Assembly (NCBI GenBank): GCA_946186535.1
Contig: CAMHNT010000039.1
Location: forward strand, 1-12,834
Length of the DNA stretch: 12,834 nt
Direction: 5' to 3'
Origin: an uncultured Clostridia bacterium
GTDB taxonomy: Bacteria > Bacillota > Clostridia > Oscillospirales > Acutalibacteraceae
Numbering within the stretch: position 1 is the first letter of the stretch; every line of letters begins with the position of its first letter. Positions 4,687 through 12,705 of the stretch are shown here, in pieces. A program made the translations under genes and the position numbers. Below the pieces are notes generated by a model. The model saw nothing but the letters and a program-made list of their open reading frames with translations, made no database searches and had not been told where the DNA came from.

Positions 4687-7080
4687 ATGAACTACAATTT
4701 AACGGTACAAGAAGCAAAGGATCTTATTACTGCCAAGCTTTCCCACAATATGGGAGTTGCGGTCAAGGATGCTACTGATGAGCATTTCTACAAAGCCATT
4801 GCACTTGTCATGCGTGATCTTATGAGCAAGGGCTACAAGGAATTTACGGAGAAAACCGTGACCCAGAAAAAGAAGACGGTTTATTATCTCTGTATGGAGT
4901 TCCTTCTCGGACGTTCACTTAAGAATAATGTATGCAATCTTAATCTTGAAAATACTTTTAACCAGGCTCTTCAGAGCTTCGGTACAGATATAGAAAAAAT
5001 TTACGATCAGGAACCGGACGCAGGCTTAGGCAACGGAGGTCTGGGTCGTCTTGCGGCTTGTTTCCTTGACGGACTTGCTTCTCAGGGATATCCGTCAATG
5101 GGATATTCTCTCCGTTATGAGCTGGGAATCTTCAAGCAGAGTCTTGTTGACGGCTGGCAGACGGAGCTTCCCGACAACTGGCTTCCCGGCGGAAGCGTAT
5201 GGCTTCAGTCTCACCCGGACAAGTCCGTTGAAGTTAAGTTTAACGGCAATGTTGAGGAAACATGGGGCGACGGAAAATGTACGGTTAAGCTGGTAAACGC
5301 TACTAAGGTTATTGCAGTTCCTTACGATATGTTCATTTCGGGCAATGACGGAAAGGGTATCAGCAGACTGAGACTTTGGGCTGCAAGAGCCGAGAATATC
5401 GATATGAATCTCTTCAACGACGGTCAGTATATGCGTGCAATGGAGCAGAAGGCTATGGCTGAGTCCATCACTCAGATTCTCTATCCGGGCGATAACCACG
5501 CCGAGGGCAAGAGTCTCAGACTCAATCAGCAGTATTTCCTTGTATCCGCTACTATTCAGGATATTCTGAGGAGACATTTCATGAACAAAGGAACTCTCGA
5601 GAATCTTCCGGAGTTCGTTACGCTTCACCTCAACGATACTCACCCTGTTCTTGCTGTTCCGGAGCTTATGAGAATTATAATGGACGATTACGGCTATGGC
5701 TGGGACGAGGCATGGGCTATCGTTTCGAAGACTATCGCTTACACAAACCACACGGTTATGCGCGAAGCACTTGAGTGCTGGGGCGAGGATATGTTCAGAC
5801 ACAAGCTTCCCAGAATATATCAGATCGTTCAGGAAATCAACAGACGTTACTGCGAGTCGCTCCACGCTAAGGGTATTGACGGTTATCAGGTTGGCAGAAT
5901 GGCTATCCTTAACGACGGAGTTGTTAAAATGGCGAACCTCGCAGTTATGGCGAGCTATAAAGTAAACGGCGTTTCCGCTCTTCACAGCCAGATCCTCAAG
6001 GACACCGTTTTCAACGACTACTACAAGGTAACACCGGACAAGTTCACAAACGTAACCAACGGTATTGCTCACAGACGCTGGCTCAATCAGTCGAACCCCG
6101 AGCTTTCGAAGCTTATTACCGAGCTTATCGGCGGTGGTTTCCGTGCTGACGCTTCCGAGCTTACAAAGCTTCTGAAGTATAAGAACGACAGCGCCGTTCT
6201 GGAGAAGCTGGCAAAAATCAAGTACAACAATAAGGTCGCTATGGCTAAGTACATAAAGGAGCATAACGGAGTTATCGTTGACCCGAACTCCATCTTTGAC
6301 GTACAGGTAAAGCGTCTGCATGAGTACAAGAGACAGCTCATGAACGCCCTTCATATCCTGACTCTCTGGCAGTATCTCAGAGAGAATCCGAACGCAGAGT
6401 TCACTCCGAAGACATTCATCTTCGGCGCTAAGGCAGCTCCGGGCTATTACTTCGCAAAAGAGATCATTCAGTTCATTGTTAAAATGGCCGATCAGATCAA
6501 CAATGATCCGAGAGTTAACGAGAAGCTTAAGGTTATCTATCTTGAAGATTACAGAGTAACTGTAGCAGAGAAGCTTATTCCCTCATCCGAGATCAGCGAA
6601 CAGATTTCTCTCGCAGGTACGGAAGCATCGGGAACAAGCAACATGAAGTTCATGATCAACGGTGCGCTCACACTCGGAACGCTCGACGGCGCAAACGTTG
6701 AGATTCACGATGCAGTTGGTGAGGAGAATATGTTCCTCTTCGGACTTACGACACCGGAGGTTGTTCATCTCAAGGCTAACGGATACAATCCTTTGGAATA
6801 CTATGTGAACAACCCTGTTATCAAGAAGGCTATCGATGAGCTTAACAGCACAAACTTCAGCCATATCGCAAAGAACCTTACGGAACAGGATCCTTATATG
6901 GTTCTTGCCGATTTTGCGGATTACGCAGAAGCACAGAAGAAGTCGTCTCTTCTCTATGCGGATCAGAAGAAGTGGAACGAGATTTCGCTCATCAATATTG
7001 CGAATTCCGGTATCTTTGCTGCGGACAGATCTATCAGGGATTATGCAGAGGGCATCTGGAATCTGAAGCCTGTTGAGTGA
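4687..7080 (+). CDS. glgP: Glycogen/maltodextrin phosphorylase (GT35)
   Basis: This 797-residue enzyme removes terminal glucose from glycogen or maltodextrin with phosphate, giving glucose-1-phosphate, and uses pyridoxal phosphate as cofactor. GT35 motifs occur in order: GNGGLGRLAAC (from G115), LNDTHP (N316-P320), TNHTVM, VTNGIAHRRW, VKRLHEYKRQ (from V541) and EASGTSNMKF, with the PLP lysine at K654. The length and N-terminus fit bacterial phosphorylases, which lack the long regulated N-terminal segment of the animal enzymes. The ATG at 4687 is preferred over an in-frame GTG at 4657 because GGAGG (4672-4676) lies 10 nt before it and the family begins there. Glycogen and maltodextrin forms cannot be separated by motif, but glgB nearby favours glycogen. 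The gene has its own promoter and terminator. Confidence 0.96.
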   Translation: MNYNLTVQEAKDLITAKLSHNMGVAVKDATDEHFYKAIALVMRDLMSKGYKEFTEKTVTQKKKTVYYLCMEFLLGRSLKNNVCNLNLENTFNQALQSFGTDIEKIYDQEPDAGLGNGGLGRLAACFLDGLASQGYPSMGYSLRYELGIFKQSLVDGWQTELPDNWLPGGSVWLQSHPDKSVEVKFNGNVEETWGDGKCTVKLVNATKVIAVPYDMFISGNDGKGISRLRLWAARAENIDMNLFNDGQYMRAMEQKAMAESITQILYPGDNHAEGKSLRLNQQYFLVSATIQDILRRHFMNKGTLENLPEFVTLHLNDTHPVLAVPELMRIIMDDYGYGWDEAWAIVSKTIAYTNHTVMREALECWGEDMFRHKLPRIYQIVQEINRRYCESLHAKGIDGYQVGRMAILNDGVVKMANLAVMASYKVNGVSALHSQILKDTVFNDYYKVTPDKFTNVTNGIAHRRWLNQSNPELSKLITELIGGGFRADASELTKLLKYKNDSAVLEKLAKIKYNNKVAMAKYIKEHNGVIVDPNSIFDVQVKRLHEYKRQLMNALHILTLWQYLRENPNAEFTPKTFIFGAKAAPGYYFAKEIIQFIVKMADQINNDPRVNEKLKVIYLEDYRVTVAEKLIPSSEISEQISLAGTEASGTSNMKFMINGALTLGTLDGANVEIHDAVGEENMFLFGLTTPEVVHLKANGYNPLEYYVNNPVIKKAIDELNSTNFSHIAKNLTEQDPYMVLADFADYAEAQKKSSLLYADQKKWNEISLINIANSGIFAADRSIRDYAEGIWNLKPVE

Positions 7081-7103
7081 TTTTAGAATATAATATTTTG
7101 CAG

Positions 7104-7137
7104 AAACGGCGGTACTTGATATTTACCGCCGTTTTTT
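7104..7137 (+). terminator. Intrinsic terminator of glgP
   Basis: AAACGGCGGTA (7104-7114) pairs perfectly with TACCGCCGTTT (7124-7134) around a 9 nt loop, and six T residues run from 7132 to 7137. It begins 23 nt after the glgP stop. Confidence 0.93.
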
Positions 7138-7150
7138 AATTGGTTTTGTT

Positions 7151-7194
7151 AAAAAGAACACCCGATGATTTCACTGAAGTCATCCGGTGTTTTT
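7151..7194 (-). terminator. Terminator of the zinc-ribbon gene, probably bidirectional
   Basis: ACACC, C, GATGATTTC (7158-7172) pairs with GAAGTCATC, C, GGTGT (7176-7190), with one C-C mismatch, one G-T pair and a 3 nt loop. On the minus strand the stem is followed by TCTTTTT, which ends the convergent zinc-ribbon gene. On the plus strand it is followed by TTTTT and can back up the glgP terminator. Confidence 0.75.
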
Positions 7195-7234
7195 CGGAAA
7201 AAGTATATTTATGTTCCTGCGGTTTCTTTAAAAA

Positions 7235-9031
7235 CTATTCCAATCTTGCGAAACGGCAGTCCTCGCCGTCCTTGTCTGTTTCGTCATACCAGAGCATTCC
7301 GGTGGGGTCGTACATCATAAAATATCCGTTCAGGTCTTCGGCAAGTATTTCATTTTCTTCATTGCCGTATTGATCGGAATGATGATATATTTTTATTCCG
7401 TCGGAATAGTCCAGACGATCTTCTGCTGAATTGTATTTTGCATCAAACTGCCATTCTACTGTTTCAAATGCACTGCTTCCCCAGAGAACGTCAATTCTGT
7501 AGTTTATTTTGTCGTTGCTTATTATGGTTACAACGCAGCGGTTGTCCGCCCATCTTCCTAAGAATTTCAGTCCTTCTTCGGAAGGGGTGGACTCTTCATA
7601 AGTCTCCTGGCTTTCTAAATCGGTACTGAGGTCTTGTTCAGAATAATTAAAATCCAATCCATATTCTACTTCAAAAGAATAGCCCATGCTTTTGGCATCG
7701 AATTCATGGAATCGTATCATAGGAGTTTTTCCGTGACCCGAATCATTGAATTTGGGATAATAGTCGAAATCAATTCCTTGATCACAATGATAAACGACAA
7801 AATTGCAGTTATCTCCGCCGGAGCAGCTGTCATCTGAAAAAGTATATCGTAAGACATTATCGAAAAACATCTGAACTGTGCTGTCGTCCGTATATTCTAT
7901 TCGCATATTTATACCGTTTGCAGTATATGTGTTATAAACTTTGTACCAATCTTTATTGAATGAATACCTTATTGAAGTATCGGGAATGTTCAATACAACC
8001 GCATCGGAAAATGAAGAGTAGTTATAATCCATCTGAGAATACTTAGACTTGAATTCCTGAATTTTGCTGCTGATATCGTAGTCCGTTGTATCCGTTTTTC
8101 CATATCCAAAGAATTCGCCCTCTGTTCCGATTGCATACCGTGAATCAAAATAAATATAATAGATATCAAAATTGTCTTTTCCTTTTAGACAAATAGCATT
8201 GTTTTTGAACAGTTTTTCCAGAGGAACATTTTCAGCCATTCTTTCGATGACGGTTTTCGAAGTATCATCCTGATAAACTTTGTTAAGCAGGTAAATGTTC
8301 AATGTTGAATCATCGTTCTTTTCTACAACTGCTTTGTTGCTCGAGGAGTACATTTTATAGACGCCGGTTATATTGTCTATTGAAAGGTAAGAAAGATCGC
8401 AAAGTACATTCGGGTTGTATTCATCGGAAATTTTGGTGTATGTCTTTTTCTTGCCAGATGAATCTGTCAGCGTAAGCTTTTTCTTTTTGAAATCATATTT
8501 ATATGTTGTATCGGAATCGCTCGTAACTATAATCGTCTTGTCTCCGACATCAATTACAGCGCCTTCTTCAAGCCAGCCTGCTTCCGATGAAACGATTGAG
8601 CAGGTGCTGTAGTCGTCTCCATGAAAAATCTGTGCGAGAGTTACGTTGATGTGGAATATAGATTCATCGTATACATTGATCGCAAAAAAATCTCCGTTTG
8701 AAGCCTGATATGTTCCGGGCATATAGTCTTCCGTGACCGTGTCGCTCAATAGTTCTCTTATGTCGGTCTTGCTTTCGGTTTTGCTTTCAGCTGCGCTGTC
8801 TGCATTTTCTGTGTTCTCTTTACTTCTGTCTCCAGTATTGGATTTAAAAGGTAAACCGAAGAGAAGAACGATTATTATTATTCCCCATAAGAATTTTTTC
8901 GCAAGAGAACGTAAGCCTTTAGGCTTTTGGGGATTTTCCGGGGCTGCATTGTAGGGTACAATGTTTGACGCAGGCCTTCCGCAGTTGGGACAAAAATTAC
9001 CTTCAAATTCTTTTCCGCATTCACATCTCAT
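7235..9031 (-). CDS. Membrane-anchored zinc-ribbon protein of unknown function
   Basis: This 598-residue protein begins with a four-cysteine zinc ribbon (C3, C5, C14, C17; CPNCGRP). A linker follows, then Lys-Lys and one hydrophobic segment at about residues 47-62 (FLWGIIIIVLLFGL). The positive residues before the helix predict a cytoplasmic ribbon and ~535 residues outside. A Ser/Glu/Lys-rich linker covers ~63-100. The external part looks beta-rich and shows three similar openings: GTYQAS (106), GVYKMY (223) and GRWADN (492), possibly lipocalin-like units. No catalytic motif is visible. The ATG at 9031 follows AAGGTGG and is preferred over GTG 9043, which lies inside that binding site. Codon use is less biased than in glgB or glgP, which suggests lower expression. 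It has its own promoter and terminator. Such proteins may sense or bind something at the envelope, but that is a guess. Confidence 0.75.
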   Translation of the reverse strand: MRCECGKEFEGNFCPNCGRPASNIVPYNAAPENPQKPKGLRSLAKKFLWGIIIIVLLFGLPFKSNTGDRSKENTENADSAAESKTESKTDIRELLSDTVTEDYMPGTYQASNGDFFAINVYDESIFHINVTLAQIFHGDDYSTCSIVSSEAGWLEEGAVIDVGDKTIIVTSDSDTTYKYDFKKKKLTLTDSSGKKKTYTKISDEYNPNVLCDLSYLSIDNITGVYKMYSSSNKAVVEKNDDSTLNIYLLNKVYQDDTSKTVIERMAENVPLEKLFKNNAICLKGKDNFDIYYIYFDSRYAIGTEGEFFGYGKTDTTDYDISSKIQEFKSKYSQMDYNYSSFSDAVVLNIPDTSIRYSFNKDWYKVYNTYTANGINMRIEYTDDSTVQMFFDNVLRYTFSDDSCSGGDNCNFVVYHCDQGIDFDYYPKFNDSGHGKTPMIRFHEFDAKSMGYSFEVEYGLDFNYSEQDLSTDLESQETYEESTPSEEGLKFLGRWADNRCVVTIISNDKINYRIDVLWGSSAFETVEWQFDAKYNSAEDRLDYSDGIKIYHHSDQYGNEENEILAEDLNGYFMMYDPTGMLWYDETDKDGEDCRFARLE

Positions 9032-9150
9032 AAAATATCCCACCTTTTCGATATATTATGTTTAAGTTTTTCGTAATATAGTTCTGTGTGTATAGGATAA
9101 TATCTATATTTTTGGAAATCTAAATGGAATAAAACTGGGTATTTTAACTA

Positions 9151-9179
9151 ATTGTATCATAATATAAAATTTTATGCAA
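9151..9179 (-). promoter_or_regulatory. Possible promoter of the zinc-ribbon gene
   Basis: On the minus strand TTGCAT (9179-9174) and TACAAT (9156-9151) have 17 bp spacing, giving a leader of about 115 nt. The region is very AT-rich and other -10-like boxes occur nearer the gene, so the assignment is tentative. The 9032-9331 intergenic stretch holds only this and the oppositely directed GH13 promoter. Confidence 0.35.
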
Positions 9180-9241
9180 CCACTCTCAGTAGCCTTTTGG
9201 GATTTATGAAAGTATTTTTTGTAAAAAATATACATAATATG

Positions 9242-9254
9242 TCATGGAACATGA
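9242..9254. promoter_or_regulatory. Short inverted repeat before the GH13 promoter
   Basis: TCATG (9242-9246) and CATGA (9250-9254) form a perfect 5+5 bp repeat with a 3 nt spacer, 11 bp upstream of the -35 box. It could be a regulator half-site pair, but a repeat this short can arise by chance. Confidence 0.2.
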
Positions 9255-9265
9255 AGTAAAAACAG

Positions 9266-9295
9266 TTGACACATATATAATAAAAATGTTAAAAT
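9266..9295 (+). promoter_or_regulatory. Promoter of the GH13 gene
   Basis: A perfect TTGACA (9266-9271) lies 18 bp from TAAAAT (9290-9295), which is preceded by an extended TGT (9287-9289). Transcription should start near 9302, leaving a leader of about 30 nt with GGAGG at 9319-9323, 8 nt from the ATG. A TATAAT at 9276-9281 is too close to this -35 box to pair with it. Confidence 0.6.
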
Positions 9296-9331
9296 TGACT
9301 AAATAAATATTATTTTCTGGAGGATTCTATT

Positions 9332-10882
9332 ATGCCGCAATGGTTAAATAATTCGGTTTTTTATCAGGTTTACCCTCAGTCGTTCTGTGATTCAAACGGA
9401 GACGGAATCGGAGATATTCAGGGTCTTATTTCCAAGCTTGATTATATCAATGAGCTTGGCTGTAATGCTATATGGCTCAACCCGGTTTATGATTCGCCGT
9501 TTATGGACGCAGGCTACGACGTTCGTGATTACTATAAAATAGCTCCGAGATACGGTACGAATGATGATGCGAAACAGCTTTTCGAAGAGGTTCACAAGCG
9601 TGGAATGAAGCTTCTTATGGATCTCGTTCCGGGTCATACGTCCGACACGAACGGCTGGTTCACTCAGAGCAAGCAGCCGGTTAAAAACGAGCTTTCAAAC
9701 CGCTATATCTGGACCGACAGCGTCTGGGAGGCTCCGCCTCAGTATCGTCTGCAGTGCGGTATCACAGACCGTGACGGAAACTATCTTGTGAACTATTTCT
9801 CGTCTCAGCCTGCCTTGAACTACGGCTTCTATGAGGTTACTCACCCGAATTGGCAGCTTCCCGTGAATCACCCCGACTGTCTGAGAACGGTTGAAGCAAT
9901 CAAGGACGTTATGCGTTTCTGGCTTGACATGGGCTGTGACGGCTTCCGTGTCGATATGGCTGATTCACTCGTCAAAAACGACGATGAGAAAATTGCAACT
10001 GCCGCAATATGGGCAGGTATCCGTGAAATGATGGACAAGGATTATCCCGACTGTGCGCTTGTTTCGGAGTGGTGTCATCCTGTCCGTGCTATCAACAAGG
10101 GCGGTTTCCATGCCGACTTTTACCTTGACCACAGAGGAAACGGATACTCGACTGCGTTCAGATACTATAACTACGAAACAGGCGCACAGGAGAGCTTTTT
10201 CAGCAAAGAGGGCAAGGGCGATATCATGACTCTTGTCAATGAGCTTGTTCCGAATTATGCGGCAACAAAGGATAACGGCTACATAAGCTTCTTTACATGC
10301 AATCATGACAATCCGAGAATGTCCGCATGGTATGACGAGCTGGAGCTGAAGATAAATTTTTGTACGATATTTACGCTTCCGGGTGTTCCGTTCCTTTATT
10401 ACGGAGATGAAATCGGAATGAGATATATGTCCGAGCTTACGAGCAAGGAGGGCGGTTTCAGCCGCACGGGTTCACGTACGCCTATGCAGTGGAACAACGG
10501 CAAGAACAAAGGCTTTTCCACGGCTGACGAGGATAAGCTCTATCTTCCGGTTGACAACAGCGAGGGTGCGCCTACCGTTGAAGCTCAGCAGAATGATGAA
10601 AACTCCCTTTACAATACGGTAAAGACCATTATAAAAATCCGCAGGGATAACCCGGAGCTTTGCGGAAACGGAGATTTCGAGGTGCTTTATGCCGAGGAGA
10701 AGAAATATCCGTTTATTTTCCGAAGAGGTTCGTTTGTGGTTGCAGTCAACCCGAGTGCAGAAGAGGTGAGCGTTCCGTTCGGTTATGAGATGAAGGAGCG
10801 TGTCTATTCGATCGGAAGCACAGAGGTTTCGGACGGAAAAATAACGCTTGGCGGTCAGAGCTATTGCCTTATGAAGATATGA
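9332..10882 (+). CDS. GH13 alpha-glucosidase / oligo-glucosidase-like enzyme
   Basis: This 516-residue enzyme has no signal peptide and should act in the cytoplasm on short alpha-glucans or disaccharides. The N-terminus VFYQVYPQSF and the calcium-site-like DSNGDGIGD are typical of the GH13 oligo-1,6-glucosidase/alpha-glucosidase groups. Catalytic motifs are region I DLVPGHTS (D97, H102), region II GFRVDMADS (nucleophile D208), region III VSEWCHP (acid/base E246) and region IV CNHDNPR (D326). QPALN is close to the QPDLN of the oligo-1,6-glucosidase subfamily. The last ~90 residues form a small beta domain. Region I has Gly101 where the family more often has Asn. The exact substrate (maltose, isomaltose, sucrose, trehalose) cannot be read from motifs. 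Together with GlgP and GlgB it suggests breakdown of glycogen-derived or imported oligosaccharides. Confidence 0.88.
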   Translation: MPQWLNNSVFYQVYPQSFCDSNGDGIGDIQGLISKLDYINELGCNAIWLNPVYDSPFMDAGYDVRDYYKIAPRYGTNDDAKQLFEEVHKRGMKLLMDLVPGHTSDTNGWFTQSKQPVKNELSNRYIWTDSVWEAPPQYRLQCGITDRDGNYLVNYFSSQPALNYGFYEVTHPNWQLPVNHPDCLRTVEAIKDVMRFWLDMGCDGFRVDMADSLVKNDDEKIATAAIWAGIREMMDKDYPDCALVSEWCHPVRAINKGGFHADFYLDHRGNGYSTAFRYYNYETGAQESFFSKEGKGDIMTLVNELVPNYAATKDNGYISFFTCNHDNPRMSAWYDELELKINFCTIFTLPGVPFLYYGDEIGMRYMSELTSKEGGFSRTGSRTPMQWNNGKNKGFSTADEDKLYLPVDNSEGAPTVEAQQNDENSLYNTVKTIIKIRRDNPELCGNGDFEVLYAEEKKYPFIFRRGSFVVAVNPSAEEVSVPFGYEMKERVYSIGSTEVSDGKITLGGQSYCLMKI

Positions 10883-10888
10883 CTTAGA

Positions 10889-10922
10889 AAAACTTTGGCG
10901 AAGCGAAGCCGGAAAAAGTTTT
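10889..10922. repeat. Inverted repeat between the GH13 and DUF6062 genes
   Basis: AAAACTTT (10889-10896) pairs perfectly with AAAGTTTT (10915-10922), and an inner GGC/GCC pair (10897-10899, 10908-10910) closes the loop GAAGCGAA. A four-base bulge, GGAA, interrupts the right arm. No long T-tract follows, so termination would be weak and DUF6062 may be partly read through from the GH13 gene. The shape resembles a dispersed intergenic repeat. Confidence 0.5.
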
Positions 10923-10963
10923 GATAGAACGAAGAGTTAAGAAAATAAAAAGAGGTTACATAT

Positions 10964-11671
10964 ATGAGAGAGGATATTTGTACTATACCGATAAATGACG
11001 TCTTTCTCCCTCGTGACGGCTGTCCGCTGTGCCGAATGAGGGATATGCTTGAAGAGCGTTCCACGGTGTATATCACCGGCGCAGCCATGATGGAACCCGA
11101 TGTCAGAATCAAAACCAACGAGAAGGGTTTCTGTCACCGTCATTTCGGTATGATGCTCAAATGCGGTACAAGGCTTTCAAATGCGCTTATTCTTGAAAGT
11201 CATCTCGAGAAGCTGAAAACGGAAATGATTCCGAAAAATGTCAAGGGAAAGCCGGACAAGAAAAAAATAGCGGCTATCCGTGCGCTTCAGAAAAGCTGTT
11301 TCGTATGTGAACAGGTTGAGTGGGGAATGGCTCATATGTATCAGACTATTTTCAGCAGCTATTCGACAGACAGCGAGTTCAAGGCGCTCTACAACGACCA
11401 GCAGTTTATATGTATGGAGCATTATGCCGACCTGATTTCGGCAGCGGCAAACAGAGGAATTTCCTCGAAGATTCTCCCCGGGTTTTACAGCGATACGTCG
11501 AAGCTTGCAGGGGGATATCTTGAGGTGCTTAAGGACGATGTAACCCATTTCTGTTCTATGTTTGACTACAGAAGCAAGGGGCAGGACTGGGGAAACTCAA
11601 AGGACGCCATCGAGCGTTCGATTGAGTTCCTGACGTCGGAAAGAATAGCTAAGGAAGAATCGCAGGAATAA
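10964..11671 (+). CDS. DUF6062 family protein with two Cys/His modules
   Basis: This 235-residue protein matches what I recall of the DUF6062 family, conserved in clostridia and without known function. It contains two similar Cys/His modules. The first is C20-P-L-C23 with GFCHRHF (C57, H58, H60). The second is C112-F-V-C115 with FICMEHY (C150, H153). The pairing of CxxC with a later CxxH suggests two metal sites, probably zinc. A further C197 lies in the conserved end THFCSMFDYR. There is no signal peptide or membrane segment, so it is cytoplasmic. AGAGG (10951-10955) lies 8 nt before the ATG. The stop is 2 nt before the ogg start, and the ogg binding site lies inside this gene, so the two are translated together. 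That links it by context to DNA repair or stress, but this is not proven. Confidence 0.85.
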   Translation: MREDICTIPINDVFLPRDGCPLCRMRDMLEERSTVYITGAAMMEPDVRIKTNEKGFCHRHFGMMLKCGTRLSNALILESHLEKLKTEMIPKNVKGKPDKKKIAAIRALQKSCFVCEQVEWGMAHMYQTIFSSYSTDSEFKALYNDQQFICMEHYADLISAAANRGISSKILPGFYSDTSKLAGGYLEVLKDDVTHFCSMFDYRSKGQDWGNSKDAIERSIEFLTSERIAKEESQE

Positions 11672-11673
11672 TT

Positions 11674-12483
11674 ATGAGAGTAGAAAATATTAAGGATTTC
11701 GACCTGGCTCAGACGCTCGACTGCGGACAGGCTTTCCGCTGGAGAGAGCAGGAGGACGGGTCGTTCAGAGGCGTTGCGCACGGAAGGCTGATCACGCTCA
11801 GAAAAGATGATGAAACGCTCATAATTGACGGTGTAAGCGACGGGGATTACGATAGTATCTGGAGAAACTATTTTGATCTGGAGCTTGACTATGGCAGCAT
11901 AAAAACGGAGCTTTCGAAGCTTCACCCGACTCTGTCGGAAGCAGCGAAGTTTGCGCCCGGAATCAGGATATTGAATCAGGAGCCGTGGGAGGCGCTGTGC
12001 TCGTTTATCATTTCCCAGAACAACAACATACCGAGAATCAAAGGTATAGTCGAAAGATTATGTCAGAATTTCGGCGAGCAGATCGAAGATGATTTTTATA
12101 CATTCCCGAGTGCCGAAAAAATCGCAGCCATGACTCCTGATGACCTTGCACCTATCAGGGCAGGTTTCAGAGCGAGATATATTATCGACGGTGCGGAGAA
12201 GGTAGCAGGCGGTGAAATCAATCTCGAAGAGGTTCGTGAGATGGAGATTGAAGAAGCGAGAAAAGAGCTTATGAAAATCACGGGAGTCGGCGTTAAGGTT
12301 GCCGATTGTACTCTGCTTTACGGGCTGCACAGGCTTGACTGCTTTCCGCTTGACGTTTGGATGAAGAGGGCAATGGCGACTCTGTTTCCGGAGATGAAGC
12401 CGGGAGATTTCGGAAAGTACGGAGGGATAGCGCAGCAGTATATTTTCCATTACAGCCGCATGCACCCGGAGCTGTTTGAGTAA
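11674..12483 (+). CDS. ogg: OGG-type 8-oxoguanine DNA glycosylase/AP lyase
   Basis: This 269-residue protein is a helix-hairpin-helix glycosylase that removes oxidised guanine from DNA and can nick the abasic site. Residues 1-~85 form the OGG N-terminal domain (TLDCGQAFRW at 14-23). Next comes the HhH-GPD domain, with SFIISQNNNIPRIK (110-123) and the hairpin ITGVGVKVAD. The catalytic lysine is K208 and the activating aspartate is D227 in PLDVW. Their 19-residue spacing equals that of K249 and D268 in human OGG1. The architecture matches the clostridial OGG group related to eukaryotic OGG1, not MutM. AGGA (11664-11667) lies 6 nt before the ATG, inside the end of the DUF6062 gene. The gene ends its transcription unit, with a terminator about 25 nt downstream. 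Confidence 0.93.
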   Translation: MRVENIKDFDLAQTLDCGQAFRWREQEDGSFRGVAHGRLITLRKDDETLIIDGVSDGDYDSIWRNYFDLELDYGSIKTELSKLHPTLSEAAKFAPGIRILNQEPWEALCSFIISQNNNIPRIKGIVERLCQNFGEQIEDDFYTFPSAEKIAAMTPDDLAPIRAGFRARYIIDGAEKVAGGEINLEEVREMEIEEARKELMKITGVGVKVADCTLLYGLHRLDCFPLDVWMKRAMATLFPEMKPGDFGKYGGIAQQYIFHYSRMHPELFE

Positions 12484-12507
12484 AAATAAGAAATATCGGC
12501 AAAAAGG

Positions 12508-12540
12508 AAAAAGCACCTGCAAAAATGCAAGTGCTTTTTT
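12508..12540. terminator. Bidirectional terminator between ogg and tRNA-Leu
   Basis: AAAAAGCAC, C, TGCA (12508-12521) pairs with TGCA, A, GTGCTTTTT (12526-12539), leaving one C-A mismatch and a 4 nt loop. T residues run to 12540 on the plus strand, ending the ogg transcript. On the minus strand the hairpin is followed by TTTTT, 3 nt after the tRNA 3' end, and ends the tRNA transcript. Confidence 0.85.
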
Positions 12541-12543
12541 CAG

Positions 12544-12628
12544 TGCCGGTGACCGGACTTGAACCGGTACGAATTTGTGGTTCGAGGGATTTTAAGTCCC
12601 TTGTGTCTGCCTATTCCACCACACCGGC
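12544..12628 (-). tRNA. tRNA-Leu (anticodon UAA)
   Basis: The 85 nt gene folds as a class II tRNA. The acceptor arm is GCCGGTG with CACCGGC and the discriminator is A (12544). The anticodon stem AGGGA/TCCCT encloses the loop CTTAAAA, with anticodon TAA at 12594-12592, so it reads UUA and UUG. The long variable arm (CGAA...TTCG) is typical of leucine. The T arm is ACCGG/CCGGT with loop TTCAAGT. The 3' CCA is not encoded (ACTG follows), so it must be added by the CCA enzyme. Confidence 0.97.
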
Positions 12629-12646
12629 GGATAACCTACAACAAAT

Positions 12647-12675
12647 ATTTTACTATATATATTAAACTTTGTCAA
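12647..12675 (-). promoter_or_regulatory. Promoter of tRNA-Leu
   Basis: On the minus strand a perfect TTGACA (12675-12670) lies 17 bp from TAAAAT (12652-12647). Transcription should start near 12640, about 12 nt before the mature tRNA 5' end. Confidence 0.8.
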
Positions 12676-12705
12676 GAGATTTTTTGAAGAGAAGAGGGCT
12701 TTTGA

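Noticed and set aside
5095..6354. A 419-codon open frame antisense to glgP
   Set aside because: It mirrors the strongly biased codons of glgP, has no family resemblance, no binding site and no promoter. It is a shadow of the real gene.
9209..9235. AT hairpin (run of T then run of A) upstream of the GH13 gene
   Set aside because: It consists almost wholly of A and T runs. There is no GC stem, and it lies between divergent promoters where a terminator is not expected.
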